Assembly (NCBI GenBank): GCA_963922585.1
Contig: CAWUIK010000126.1
Coordinates: 1-5,635 of the forward strand
DNA length: 5,635 nucleotides
Direction of reading: 5' to 3'
From: Parvicella sp963922585
GTDB lineage: Bacteria > Bacteroidota > Bacteroidia > Flavobacteriales_D > Parvicellaceae
Shown: positions 1-5,635 of the stretch, one piece after another
Numbering within the stretch: the stretch's first letter is position 1
Layout of the letters: every line of letters begins with the position of its first letter
Made by a program: the position numbers and the translations under genes
The notes under the pieces: generated by a model
The model's database searches: none
Told to the model about the DNA's origin: nothing
What the model saw: the letters and a program-made list of their open reading frames with translations, nothing else

Positions 1-1
1 A

Positions 2-889
2 AAAGACCATGATAGACTTTCTGCCAAAGGTTTTTCATTAGGGTATATTGGAAGTGCATTGTTGTTAGTAATTTGCTTGGCAATGGTAATGTTATCACCT
101 CCAGAATACAGTGGATTGATGTCAAGATTAAGTTTTGTACTTACTGGAATGTGGTGGCTTGGTTTCAGTCATGTTACTTTTTCGAGATTGCCCAAAGGAA
201 CATCAAGAATTTCTTTTGGTGAAGGAGCAGTAAAAAAGGGATTTCTAGAAATCAATAAAGTTTTTAAACAAGTAAGAAAAACAGTGCGATTGAAACGTTT
301 TTTAGCTTCATTTTTCGTGTATAGCATGGCTGTTCAAACCATTATGTTGATGGCTGTATATTTTGGAACAAAAGAAGTAAATTGGGGAGAAGGAGCAGAA
401 GCAGAAGCAATGGCAACAACGGGATTAATCATTAGTGTACTTTTGATACAGATTATCGCTATTCCAGGTGCGATTGGTTTGTCGAGAATTTCTGACAGAA
501 AAGGAAATTTATTTGCTTTGAAGTTGGTGATATTTATGTGGGTAGTATTGTGTCTGAGTGCTTTTTACGTGACAGAACCCATTCATTTTTATACAATTGC
601 AGCTTTTGTTGGACTTGTAATGGGCGGTACCCAATCTTTATCTAGAAGTACCTATTCCAAATACATTCCTGAAGGCACAAAAGATACTTCCTCTTATTTT
701 TCATTTTATGATATTTCCGAAAAATTGGGTATTGTGATTGGAATGTTTTCTTATGGTTTTATTGAACAGCTCACTGGTAGTATGAGAAACTCTATTGTGG
801 CATTGGTTATTTTCTTTGCGCTAGGATTGATTTTGTTGTACAGAGTACCTAAAGAAGAAGTGAAAATAGAGGAAGAGGATTTGGTTTAA
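2..889 (+). CDS. UMF1-family MFS permease, 5'-truncated by the window edge
   Basis: Integral inner-membrane transporter of the major facilitator superfamily, UMF1 group (relatives of yeast Atg22); the substrate cannot be told from sequence. The reading frame is open from base 2, so the gene starts outside the window. A TTG at 59 is an internal leucine, because the codons before it (KDHDRLSAKGFSLGYIG) already match the family. The visible 295 residues carry about eight hydrophobic segments, near 11-32, 41-61, 100-122, 138-160, 171-190, 195-209, 231-254 and 262-281. UMF1 proteins are usually about 430-450 residues, so roughly the first third is missing. Family hallmarks are SRISDRKGN (161-169), GGTQSLSRSTYSKYIPEGTKDTSSYFSFYD-like conserved stretch (208-237) and FIEQLTGSMRNS (253-264). 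The C-terminal tail is acidic (KEEVKIEEEDLV). The stop codon overlaps the stop of the convergent symporter gene. The family call is firm; the transported compound is unknown. Confidence 0.9.
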   Translation, partial: KDHDRLSAKGFSLGYIGSALLLVICLAMVMLSPPEYSGLMSRLSFVLTGMWWLGFSHVTFSRLPKGTSRISFGEGAVKKGFLEINKVFKQVRKTVRLKRFLASFFVYSMAVQTIMLMAVYFGTKEVNWGEGAEAEAMATTGLIISVLLIQIIAIPGAIGLSRISDRKGNLFALKLVIFMWVVLCLSAFYVTEPIHFYTIAAFVGLVMGGTQSLSRSTYSKYIPEGTKDTSSYFSFYDISEKLGIVIGMFSYGFIEQLTGSMRNSIVALVIFFALGLILLYRVPKEEVKIEEEDLV

Positions 890-2206
890 ATCGAATCAGA
901 AGATTGAAGTTCTAAATCTGTTACAGGAGCATCCGTTATTGTGTTAAAAACCATACAAGCAGTTAAATCTCCCATAACATTCACGGCAGATCTAAACATC
1001 CCTAAAATTCTTTCCATACCTACAATTATCATAATTCCTTCTGCTGGTAAACCCGCATTTTGAAGTACTGAAGCCAGCACTATAATACCTGCTCCTGGTA
1101 CAGCAGGTGTTCCAATAGAAGCCAAAATAATAGTTACCAATGAGAGCATTAATATAGGAAAGCCCATTTCTAACCCATATACTTGAGTCACAAAAATAAA
1201 AGAAACACATTGATACAATGCTGTACCATTCATATTGATAGTGGGTCCTAATGGAATGATAATGTCACTTACATTTTTTCTAACTTTTAATTTTTCTTCG
1301 GCCACTTTTAAAGACAAAGGCATTACAGCCGCTAAACTTGTCGTAGAAAATGCTAAAAGAACTGGGTCTTTGAAATTGGCTAAAAATTTAAAAGGACTTG
1401 TTTTTGTAATCATAGAAACTATTAGTAGATAAAATAGCACTAAAGTCAATAATCCAATTAATACAGTTGCGACATAAATACCTAATCCCTTTAGGCTATC
1501 ACCTCCAATAGTGATGATAAGACTTGCCATTATTCCTAGTACTGCGTAAGGAACAATTTTCATGGCAAAATTCACGATATTCATAGATATTTTTTGCGTA
1601 GCTTCCATTAATCTTACTACGGAAGTAGAAGTACCTTTATCCAATTGAATAATCGCTATTCCGATAATGATGCTAAAAATTACAATACTTAACATATCTC
1701 CTGTAAGCATTGATTCAAGTGGGTTTTCGGGAATAAGCGTTAAAAATAAATCAGGAATATTTTGAAAACTAAAACTAGTTTGATTTATCATTAAAGCGTC
1801 AACAGAGGTTTCACCTTGAAATCCACCTTTGGGCATATAACTACCTGGTGCAATTATGTATGTGAGTATACTTCCAATGATAACAGAGACAGTTGTAGTA
1901 ATTACAAAATATAAAACTGATTTTAAACCTACAGTTTTAAGTTGTTCGCTTGTGTTACCTGCGTTCCTGTTATTATAGAACTAATGATAAGCGCTATCAT
2001 GATCATCTGAACCAATTTGATAAAGAGTTTCCCAGGAAAGGAAAGCCAATTTGCAGTTGCTAAAAGATTCTCAGAAGAGATATGCTCTTTGAATAAATTG
2101 ATGATAATCCCAATAATGAGTCCCAAAATCATTGAGACAATGACCTTTAGCCATAGTTTTTTCTCAACTAATTTTAATATTGCTCCTGCGTATGATTTAA
2201 TTTCAT
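886..2206 (-). pseudogene. dicarboxylate/amino acid:cation symporter (DAACS, GltP/DctA-like), frameshifted twice
   Basis: Sodium- or proton-coupled secondary transporter for dicarboxylates or acidic amino acids, inner membrane. The coding sequence is split. The N-terminal part (KKLWLKVIVSMILGLIIG, then a scaffold helix ending SSIITG) reads in one frame to a stop at 1931-1929. The rest (NTSEQLKTVGLKSVLYF onward) reads in another frame, open from 1980 down to the stop at 886. Numbering from the internal Met at 1836-1834, the transport core has HP1 STTS (164-167), NMNGT (201-205), HP2 GTPAVPGAG (242-250) and the TM8 block with E275, G279, R282, N286 and D290. One extra A near 1964-1965 would join the parts as TG-NAG-NTSEQ. 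The N-terminal frame has no ATG, GTG or TTG before its upstream stop, except an ATG at 2132 that cuts TM1 in half. The ATG at 2206 fits if one A is added at 2201-2203, giving MKIKSYAGA. With both repairs the length is about 440 residues, normal for the family. It is either a recent pseudogene or two sequence errors. Confidence 0.88.
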
Positions 2207-2253
2207 TATTTATTTTGTTATGATATTAATGAAAAGGCATTTAATACTAAGTA

Positions 2254-2261
2254 CAAAAATA
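2254..2261 (-). promoter_or_regulatory. candidate -7 promoter element for the symporter gene
   Basis: Read on the minus strand this is TATTTTTG, matching the Bacteroidota primary-sigma -7 consensus TAnnTTTG. It would start transcription near 2247, about 40 bases before the inferred ATG at 2206. The nearest minus-strand TTG (2290-2288) is 26 bases away, longer than the 17-23 bases usual for the -33 element, so only the -7 box is supported. The 88-base spacer 2207-2294 otherwise shows no gene and no clear terminator for the amidohydrolase operon. Confidence 0.35.
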
Positions 2262-2294
2262 TTGGACATTATACTTAATAACTAATACAATAGA

Positions 2295-3935
2295 TTATTT
2301 TCCAAAAACCTTTTCTCCATTAATATAAGTGCTTTTTATAAATGTATTGAGTATTTGTTCTTCAGGAACGCTCATTAAATCTTGTGTAAGGATGATAAAA
2401 TCTGCATCTTTTCCAACTTCTAAAGAACCTTTATATTTTTCTTCAAAATTTGCAACTGCCGCCCAAATCGTCATCCCTTGTATGGCTTCCCATCTTGTCA
2501 AAGCATTATCTTTTTGAAACCCATTGATGGGTTCATTGTTTTTATTTTTTCTAGCAACTGCTGCGTAAAATGTCTCTATTGGATTAATATTTTCTATAGG
2601 AAAATCTGTTCCTAATGCTATCATTCTATTTTGTAGCAATAATTTTTTGTAAGCATAACTATTTTGAATTCTATTTTTCCCCAATCGATTAATCGCCCAT
2701 ACCATGTCTGAAGTAGCATGAGTTGGTTGAACAGAAGGAATTATGGTGTAATCTCCAAATAAACCAAAATCATCGGGATGAATGACTTGCGCATGTTCAA
2801 TTCTCCATCTTTTGTCGTTGTAACCTTGCAAAATTTCACCGTAAATGTTTAATATAGTTCTTGATGCGCTATCTCCAATACAGTGTGTACATACTTGAAA
2901 ATCTGTTTGATATAATTTGGTGATTTTTTCTTTGAAATACGCTGGGTCTTTTAACAAAAAACCAAAATTTTCAGTAGTGTCAATATCACTATAAGGTCTA
3001 ATTAGACAAGCACTTCTACTTCCTAGTGAACCATCTCCATAAAACTTTACACCTCTAATGTTAAGTCTTTCTGTAGTAATTGGCTTTCCAATTGAATCTA
3101 TAAAATATGCAAAATTCTCTTCATTGTCTGAAAGCATCACATAAACTTTCATTTTAAGTAAGCCTTCTTTTTCTAAATTTTGAAGTAAAAAAACATCAGA
3201 TTTATTAAGTCCAGCATCTGTAACAGTAGTAAGTCCAACTTCAAAACAATCTTTTTGAGCAGTAAGTATTGCTTCACTTTTTTGTTGTTCACTAGGTTCA
3301 GGAATTAATGACAATACCTTATCTACAGCATTGTCCATCAAAATACCTGTGATTTTACCTTCTAAAATTTCAATATGTCCTCCTGAAATGTATGTTTTTT
3401 CATCAATTCCAGCCAATTCTAATGCTTTAGCATTTGCGATTGCTCCATGCCCATCAACTCTTCTGAGAATAACAGGTGTATTTGGAAATGCCTCGTTAAG
3501 TAATTTGTTGTTGGGAAAGTTTTTATTTTCCCACTTCGTATTGTCCCATCCTCTACCTTGAATCCAAGAACTATTATTGGTTTTTTGAAAAGTTTGACAC
3601 CTTTCCACCATATCTTCCATGGATAAAACTCCGTTTAAATCTACTAGTTGTTTACTCAATCCGTAACCTAAAAAGTGACAATGAGCATCAATAAAACCTG
3701 GAAGAATGGTTGCTAGTTTTGCATCAACTTTATTGACACAAGAATATTTATTGAGAATTTGATTTTCTTTACCAAGTTCAATTATTTTACCATCTTTAAT
3801 AGCCATTGCCTCATAGACTGTACTATCTTCATCTACCGATACGATATTGGCATTATGCACAATTAAATCTGCCTTTTCTGTTCTATAACATGAAGCAAAA
3901 ATTAGCATTATAAATATATAAAATGTGTGTTTCAT
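2295..3935 (-). CDS. YtcJ-like metal-dependent amidohydrolase, predicted lipoprotein
   Basis: Zinc-type hydrolase of the amidohydrolase superfamily (Amidohydro_3 / YtcJ group), probably cleaving an amide or similar C-N bond; the substrate is unknown. The 546 residues are full length for the family. Residues 1-15 form a short signal peptide ending in the lipobox FAS-C16, so the mature protein is predicted to be lipid-anchored outside the cytoplasm. The Phe at -3 is less usual but acceptable. Metal and catalytic residues are all visible: H85 and H87 in FIDAHCH, K297 in GVKFYGDGSLGSR (position of the carboxylated lysine), H351 in THCIGDSASR, H381 in RIEHAQ, and D444 in LGTDFP. The N-terminal beta-sandwich part (about 22-75) and the C-terminal part (KGSLEVGKDADFIIL, 502-516) complete the fold. 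The ATG at 3935 is chosen because the signal peptide follows directly; it lies 2 bases after the CYTH stop. It is the last gene of the three-gene operon. Confidence 0.93.
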   Translation of the reverse strand: MKHTFYIFIMLIFASCYRTEKADLIVHNANIVSVDEDSTVYEAMAIKDGKIIELGKENQILNKYSCVNKVDAKLATILPGFIDAHCHFLGYGLSKQLVDLNGVLSMEDMVERCQTFQKTNNSSWIQGRGWDNTKWENKNFPNNKLLNEAFPNTPVILRRVDGHGAIANAKALELAGIDEKTYISGGHIEILEGKITGILMDNAVDKVLSLIPEPSEQQKSEAILTAQKDCFEVGLTTVTDAGLNKSDVFLLQNLEKEGLLKMKVYVMLSDNEENFAYFIDSIGKPITTERLNIRGVKFYGDGSLGSRSACLIRPYSDIDTTENFGFLLKDPAYFKEKITKLYQTDFQVCTHCIGDSASRTILNIYGEILQGYNDKRWRIEHAQVIHPDDFGLFGDYTIIPSVQPTHATSDMVWAINRLGKNRIQNSYAYKKLLLQNRMIALGTDFPIENINPIETFYAAVARKNKNNEPINGFQKDNALTRWEAIQGMTIWAAVANFEEKYKGSLEVGKDADFIILTQDLMSVPEEQILNTFIKSTYINGEKVFGK

Positions 3936-3937
3936 TT

Positions 3938-4423
3938 TTAAATTGATTTTTCCATTCCCCAGTTTTTAAAAGGATGAGTTTGTAAGTTTGAATTACTATA
4001 TCTGTAATCATCAGAAACTTCTTTTGAAATCCAATCAGGAATTTCGAAATTCTCATTGTCCGATTTGAGTTCAATTTCTGCGACAATAAGACCTTCATTA
4101 ACACCAGAGAAAACATCTACTTCCCAGTTATGAATGCCATTAGGAATGATGTGTCTAACTTTTTTGATAACAATTTCTCCAAATAAATCAATCATTTCAA
4201 TGGCGTCTTGAATTGGTATTTCATATTCAAATTCTGGTTTTGAAATTCCAACTTGTTTACCTTTGAATGTAACAAAACCTTTAGTTCCAAGAGTTCTAAT
4301 TCTTACAGTTTTTTCGGAATCTTTATGAATGTATGTTTGTTTGCAATAAAGTCCTGCAGGCTTTTTTAATTCGTTCCATAAATCGTTATGAACCAAAAAT
4401 TTTCTTTCAATTTCTAAAATCAT
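3938..4423 (-). CDS. CYTH-domain protein, triphosphate tunnel metalloenzyme (likely inorganic/organic triphosphatase)
   Basis: Cytoplasmic protein of the CYTH / triphosphate tunnel metalloenzyme superfamily, which binds triphosphate substrates with a divalent metal inside a beta-barrel. Bacterial single-domain members are often tripolyphosphatases, though adenylyl cyclase and thiamine-triphosphatase activities also occur in the superfamily. The signature ExExK is present at the N-terminus as E4-I-E6-R-K8. Further expected tunnel residues are R41 and R43 (VRIR), K54 (VTFKG), E65 and E67 (FEYE), R90 (KKVRH), E101 and D103 (WEVDVF), and E116 and E118 (VAEIEL). The length, 161 residues, is normal for stand-alone members and no second domain is present. 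The ATG at 4423 fits because the signature must lie within a few residues of the start. It sits 2 bases downstream of the CMD gene and 2 bases upstream of the amidohydrolase gene, so it is the middle gene of an operon. The exact substrate is not decided by the sequence. Confidence 0.92.
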   Translation of the reverse strand: MILEIERKFLVHNDLWNELKKPAGLYCKQTYIHKDSEKTVRIRTLGTKGFVTFKGKQVGISKPEFEYEIPIQDAIEMIDLFGEIVIKKVRHIIPNGIHNWEVDVFSGVNEGLIVAEIELKSDNENFEIPDWISKEVSDDYRYSNSNLQTHPFKNWGMEKSI

Positions 4424-4425
4424 TT

Positions 4426-5025
4426 TTAATATTCATGTTTTCCTGTTTCCCATCCCTTTTCTTTAAGAAGTTCGTTTCCAGATACAATCGCTCCTTCTTC
4501 AATTTGAGTTCCCATGCTATCATTCCATCTGTTTAGATATCCAAACAGAGCAATCACCCCCATTATTTCTACAATTTCTCCTTCGTTCCAGTATTTTCTG
4601 GCGTTTTCTGCAATTTCGTCTGTCACTGCATTGGGTATAACAGATGCTGCTAATGCTAAATCTAAGGCAGCTTTTTCTGCTTCACTAAATGAAGCGTGAG
4701 TTTTATAATTCCAAATATTTTCTAATTGTTCTTTTTCTGCGCAATATCTTTCTGCTGCTCTTATAGTGTGTGCCTGACAATATCTACATCCTGCTGCATT
4801 GCTAGAAATGTATCCAACTAGTCTTTTTAAAGCACTAGTAACTCTTCCGTTGTTTTGCATCACAGCTTTATTCATTTCGATAAAAGCATAAGCAATTCTT
4901 GGTCTGTGGTGCATAGTTTTTACGCTATTTGGACAAAAGCCTAATGTTTCTTCATAAAATTGAATTAGTTTTTGTAAATCTTGATCTTCGTGGTCTTCTT
5001 TTGGCTTTACAAGTGGTTGTTTCAT
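4426..5025 (-). CDS. carboxymuconolactone decarboxylase / AhpD-like peroxidase-related protein
   Basis: Protein of the CMD superfamily (PF02627), in the group annotated as peroxidase-related or alkylhydroperoxidase AhpD-like. Such proteins are thought to reduce peroxides with a redox-active cysteine pair, but most are untested. The 199 residues contain the core motif AAGCRYCQAHT with C80, C83 and H86 (a CxxC pair followed by His), plus the upstream family segment LGFCPNSVKTMHHRPRI (28-44). A second conserved block is FGYLNRWNDSMG (161-172). No signal peptide or membrane segment is seen, so a cytoplasmic location is likely. The ATG at 5025 is the first in the frame that gives the usual N-terminus (MKQPLVKPKEDHED); no Shine-Dalgarno sequence precedes it, as is normal for Bacteroidota. 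It is the first gene of the operon, with a candidate -7 element at 5103-5110. Two bases separate its TAA from the CYTH start. A true muconolactone decarboxylase role is unlikely given the CxxC motif and the lack of aromatic-degradation neighbours. Confidence 0.92.
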   Translation of the reverse strand: MKQPLVKPKEDHEDQDLQKLIQFYEETLGFCPNSVKTMHHRPRIAYAFIEMNKAVMQNNGRVTSALKRLVGYISSNAAGCRYCQAHTIRAAERYCAEKEQLENIWNYKTHASFSEAEKAALDLALAASVIPNAVTDEIAENARKYWNEGEIVEIMGVIALFGYLNRWNDSMGTQIEEGAIVSGNELLKEKGWETGKHEY

Positions 5026-5102
5026 AATGTTTTATTTAATTTCCCTCAGATAAAATTATCATTGAAGGTTTTTTACTTTTTTGTGATGTGGTTTTTAATA
5101 GA

Positions 5103-5110
5103 CAAAAATA
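5103..5110 (-). promoter_or_regulatory. candidate -7 promoter element for the CMD-CYTH-amidohydrolase operon
   Basis: On the minus strand this reads TATTTTTG, matching TAnnTTTG and identical to the element proposed for the symporter gene. It would give a leader of about 70 bases before the ATG at 5025. A TTTG at 5141-5138 lies 27 bases upstream, too far for a standard -33 box. A short inverted repeat (AGAGA 5110-5114, TCTCT 5121-5125) abuts the element on its upstream side. The surrounding 135-base spacer holds no convincing gene. Confidence 0.4.
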
Positions 5111-5160
5111 GAGAATTTAATCTCTTAATTGGTAAAACAAATAAAACTGAATTAAATATC

Positions 5161-5457
5161 TTAAGATTGATATTTACCAGTTACATCATCTAAATAAGTC
5201 ATTATCCAAGATACATATTCATTCCAAAAAATGATCAGAACAATTAAGGGAACTAAAATGGAGATGACTTTTAGAGTCCAGTTTATTTTTGACATTAAAA
5301 CTGCAACAATTCCTGCCAAATACAAAAATGGTGCTATAAAATTACCTAATATAGGAAGTATTAAAGGTAAAAAAATAGCAACAAGCATGGTTGAAATTCC
5401 AACTGTGTAATTATTGTAGATTTTTTGTGAAATTGTTTTTTCGTTATTTAGGCTCAA
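5161..5457 (-). CDS. small hypothetical membrane protein, three predicted membrane segments
   Basis: I do not recognise this protein. Its 98 residues contain three hydrophobic segments, about 19-38, 40-55 and 61-78, with a proline-rich first pair (LPLILPILG) that could form a helical hairpin. A charged, aromatic C-terminal tail follows (NEYVSWIMTYLDDVTGKYQS). The frame has no ATG before its upstream stop at 5478-5476, so a TTG at 5457 is the best start. The next ATG is residue 24, inside the first membrane segment, and would damage it. The amphipathic N-terminus (NNEKTISQKIYNN) is a reasonable cytoplasmic lead-in. It is transcribed in the same direction as the operon to its left but is separated from it by 135 bases, so it is probably an independent unit, with a candidate -7 element at 5516-5523. 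The protein-like hydrophobic pattern supports a real gene; the function is unknown. Confidence 0.6.
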   Translation of the reverse strand: MSLNNEKTISQKIYNNYTVGISTMLVAIFLPLILPILGNFIAPFLYLAGIVAVLMSKINWTLKVISILVPLIVLIIFWNEYVSWIMTYLDDVTGKYQS

Positions 5458-5502
5458 TATTTGTAATTTTTTTTGTTAAGGTGAATTTATGTAATGTTTG
5501 TG

Positions 5503-5510
5503 TATATTTG
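5503..5510 (+). promoter_or_regulatory. candidate rightward -7 promoter element
   Basis: TATATTTG matches the Bacteroidota -7 consensus TAnnTTTG. It would start transcription near 5516, giving an A+T-rich leader of about 95 bases before the ATG at 5613. No TTG sits at the 17-23 base distance expected for a -33 box. It lies 5 bases from an opposed element at 5516-5523. Confidence 0.35.
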
Positions 5511-5515
5511 CGAAT

Positions 5516-5523
5516 CAAAATTA
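5516..5523 (-). promoter_or_regulatory. candidate leftward -7 promoter element for the small membrane protein gene
   Basis: Read on the minus strand this is TAATTTTG, matching TAnnTTTG. A minus-strand TTTG at 5551-5548 lies 24 bases upstream, close to the usual 17-23 base spacing to a -33 TTG, so this is the best-supported promoter in the window. Transcription would start near 5510, about 50 bases before the TTG start at 5457. Confidence 0.4.
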
Positions 5524-5559
5524 ATTGAATCAATTCAATAATAATGACAAAGATGAGGT

Positions 5560-5580
5560 TTATTCATTCAAAATGAATAA
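5560..5580. promoter_or_regulatory. perfect 9-bp inverted repeat, possible operator or leader hairpin
   Basis: TTATTCATT (5560-5568) and its exact complement AATGAATAA (5572-5580) flank a 3-base loop, CAA. The repeat lies in the leader of the possible rightward transcript and upstream of the leftward promoter. It could be a regulator binding site or an RNA hairpin; it has no G+C-rich stem, so a strong terminator is unlikely. A smaller inverted repeat, ATTGAA/TTCAAT around TCAA (5524-5539), lies just to its left. Confidence 0.4.
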
Positions 5581-5612
5581 TATATTTAATAACAATTTTT
5601 TTATAGATCAAT

Positions 5613-5635
5613 ATGAAGACTACAACAAAAATAAT
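5613..5635 (+). CDS. possible start of a rightward gene, cut by the window edge
   Basis: An ATG at 5613 opens MKTTTKI and runs off the window. The Lys/Thr-rich start resembles the N-region of an exported protein, and an unassigned spacer with a rightward -7 element precedes it. An alternative in another frame is the ATG at 5573, also open to the edge (21 codons, Asn-rich, MNNIFNNNFFIDQ). That composition is what A+T-rich non-coding DNA often gives, so 5613 is preferred. Too little is visible to name a product. Confidence 0.3.

Noticed and set aside
878..892. Hairpin GATTT/AAATC at the convergent gene ends as a terminator.
   Set aside because: The stem is only 5 bp and A+T-rich, with no following T run in either direction.
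992..1210. Minus-strand reading frame of 72 codons inside the symporter gene.
   Set aside because: It is a shifted-frame shadow of the conserved transport core and has no protein-like pattern of its own.
1955..1985. Programmed ribosomal frameshifting in the symporter gene.
   Set aside because: No slippery heptamer of the X XXY YYZ type, no long homopolymer and no strong downstream stem are present at the frame change, and transporters of this family are not known to use it.
2226..2240. ATG at 2240 as the symporter start, in the same frame as the N-terminal part.
   Set aside because: It encodes only MPFH before a TAA at 2228-2226, so it cannot produce the transporter.
3331..3561. Plus-strand reading frame opposite the amidohydrolase gene (also 2329-2517, 4333-4536, 4514-4699).
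   Set aside because: These are antisense shadows of strongly supported genes, with no independent motif or start context.
3870..3888. Surface-export signal after the lipoprotein cysteine of the amidohydrolase.
   Set aside because: The residues after C16 (YRTEK) are not the acidic run typical of Bacteroidota lipoprotein export signals, so surface display is not supported.
4981..5193. Plus-strand reading frame of 70 codons spanning the spacer between the CMD gene and the small membrane protein gene.
   Set aside because: It overlaps the starts and ends of two better-supported genes, begins antisense within the CMD gene, and has the Phe/Leu/Ile-rich look of translated A+T-rich spacer.
5472..5475. 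TTTG as a -33 element for the rightward -7 box.
   Set aside because: The spacing of 27 bases is longer than the 17-23 bases usual for Bacteroidota promoters; similar over-long spacings rule out -33 boxes at 2288-2290 and 5138-5141.

Overview
The window looks like a piece of a chromosome from the phylum Bacteroidota, most likely a flavobacterium-type organism. The DNA is strongly A+T-rich and gene starts lack clear Shine-Dalgarno sequences. Four intergenic hits match the Bacteroidota -7 promoter element TAnnTTTG. The proteins (UMF1 permease, DAACS symporter, YtcJ-type lipoprotein amidohydrolase, CYTH protein, AhpD/CMD-type protein) are ordinary for that group. This assignment is inferred from sequence style, not from a search.

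Left part (1-2290): the 3' two thirds of a UMF1-family major facilitator permease runs rightward and ends at 889. It meets, tail to tail with a 4-base overlap, a leftward dicarboxylate/amino-acid:cation symporter gene (886-2206). That symporter is broken as given. Its N-terminal and C-terminal coding parts lie in different frames, and its natural start codon is also out of frame. Restoring one A in each of two short A runs rebuilds a full-length protein of about 440 residues, so it is either a young pseudogene or carries two sequence errors.

Middle (2295-5025): a compact leftward three-gene cluster, in transcription order: a carboxymuconolactone decarboxylase/AhpD-like protein with a CxxC motif, a CYTH-domain triphosphatase-like protein, and a lipoprotein amidohydrolase of the YtcJ type with a complete set of metal ligands. 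The genes are 2 bases apart at both junctions, and both junctions are the same 8-mer, TAAAAATG. They are almost certainly one operon, but no shared pathway is evident.

Right part (5026-5635): a 135-base spacer with the probable operon promoter, then a leftward gene for a small unrecognised membrane protein of 98 residues. Last comes an A+T-rich divergent control region with two opposed, nearly touching -7 elements and a perfect 9-bp inverted repeat. A rightward gene may begin just before the window edge.

I saw no CRISPR array, insertion sequence, tRNA or rRNA, and no defence or biosynthetic system. The points most worth checking are the doubly frameshifted symporter, the unexplained three-gene operon and the divergent control region at the right edge.
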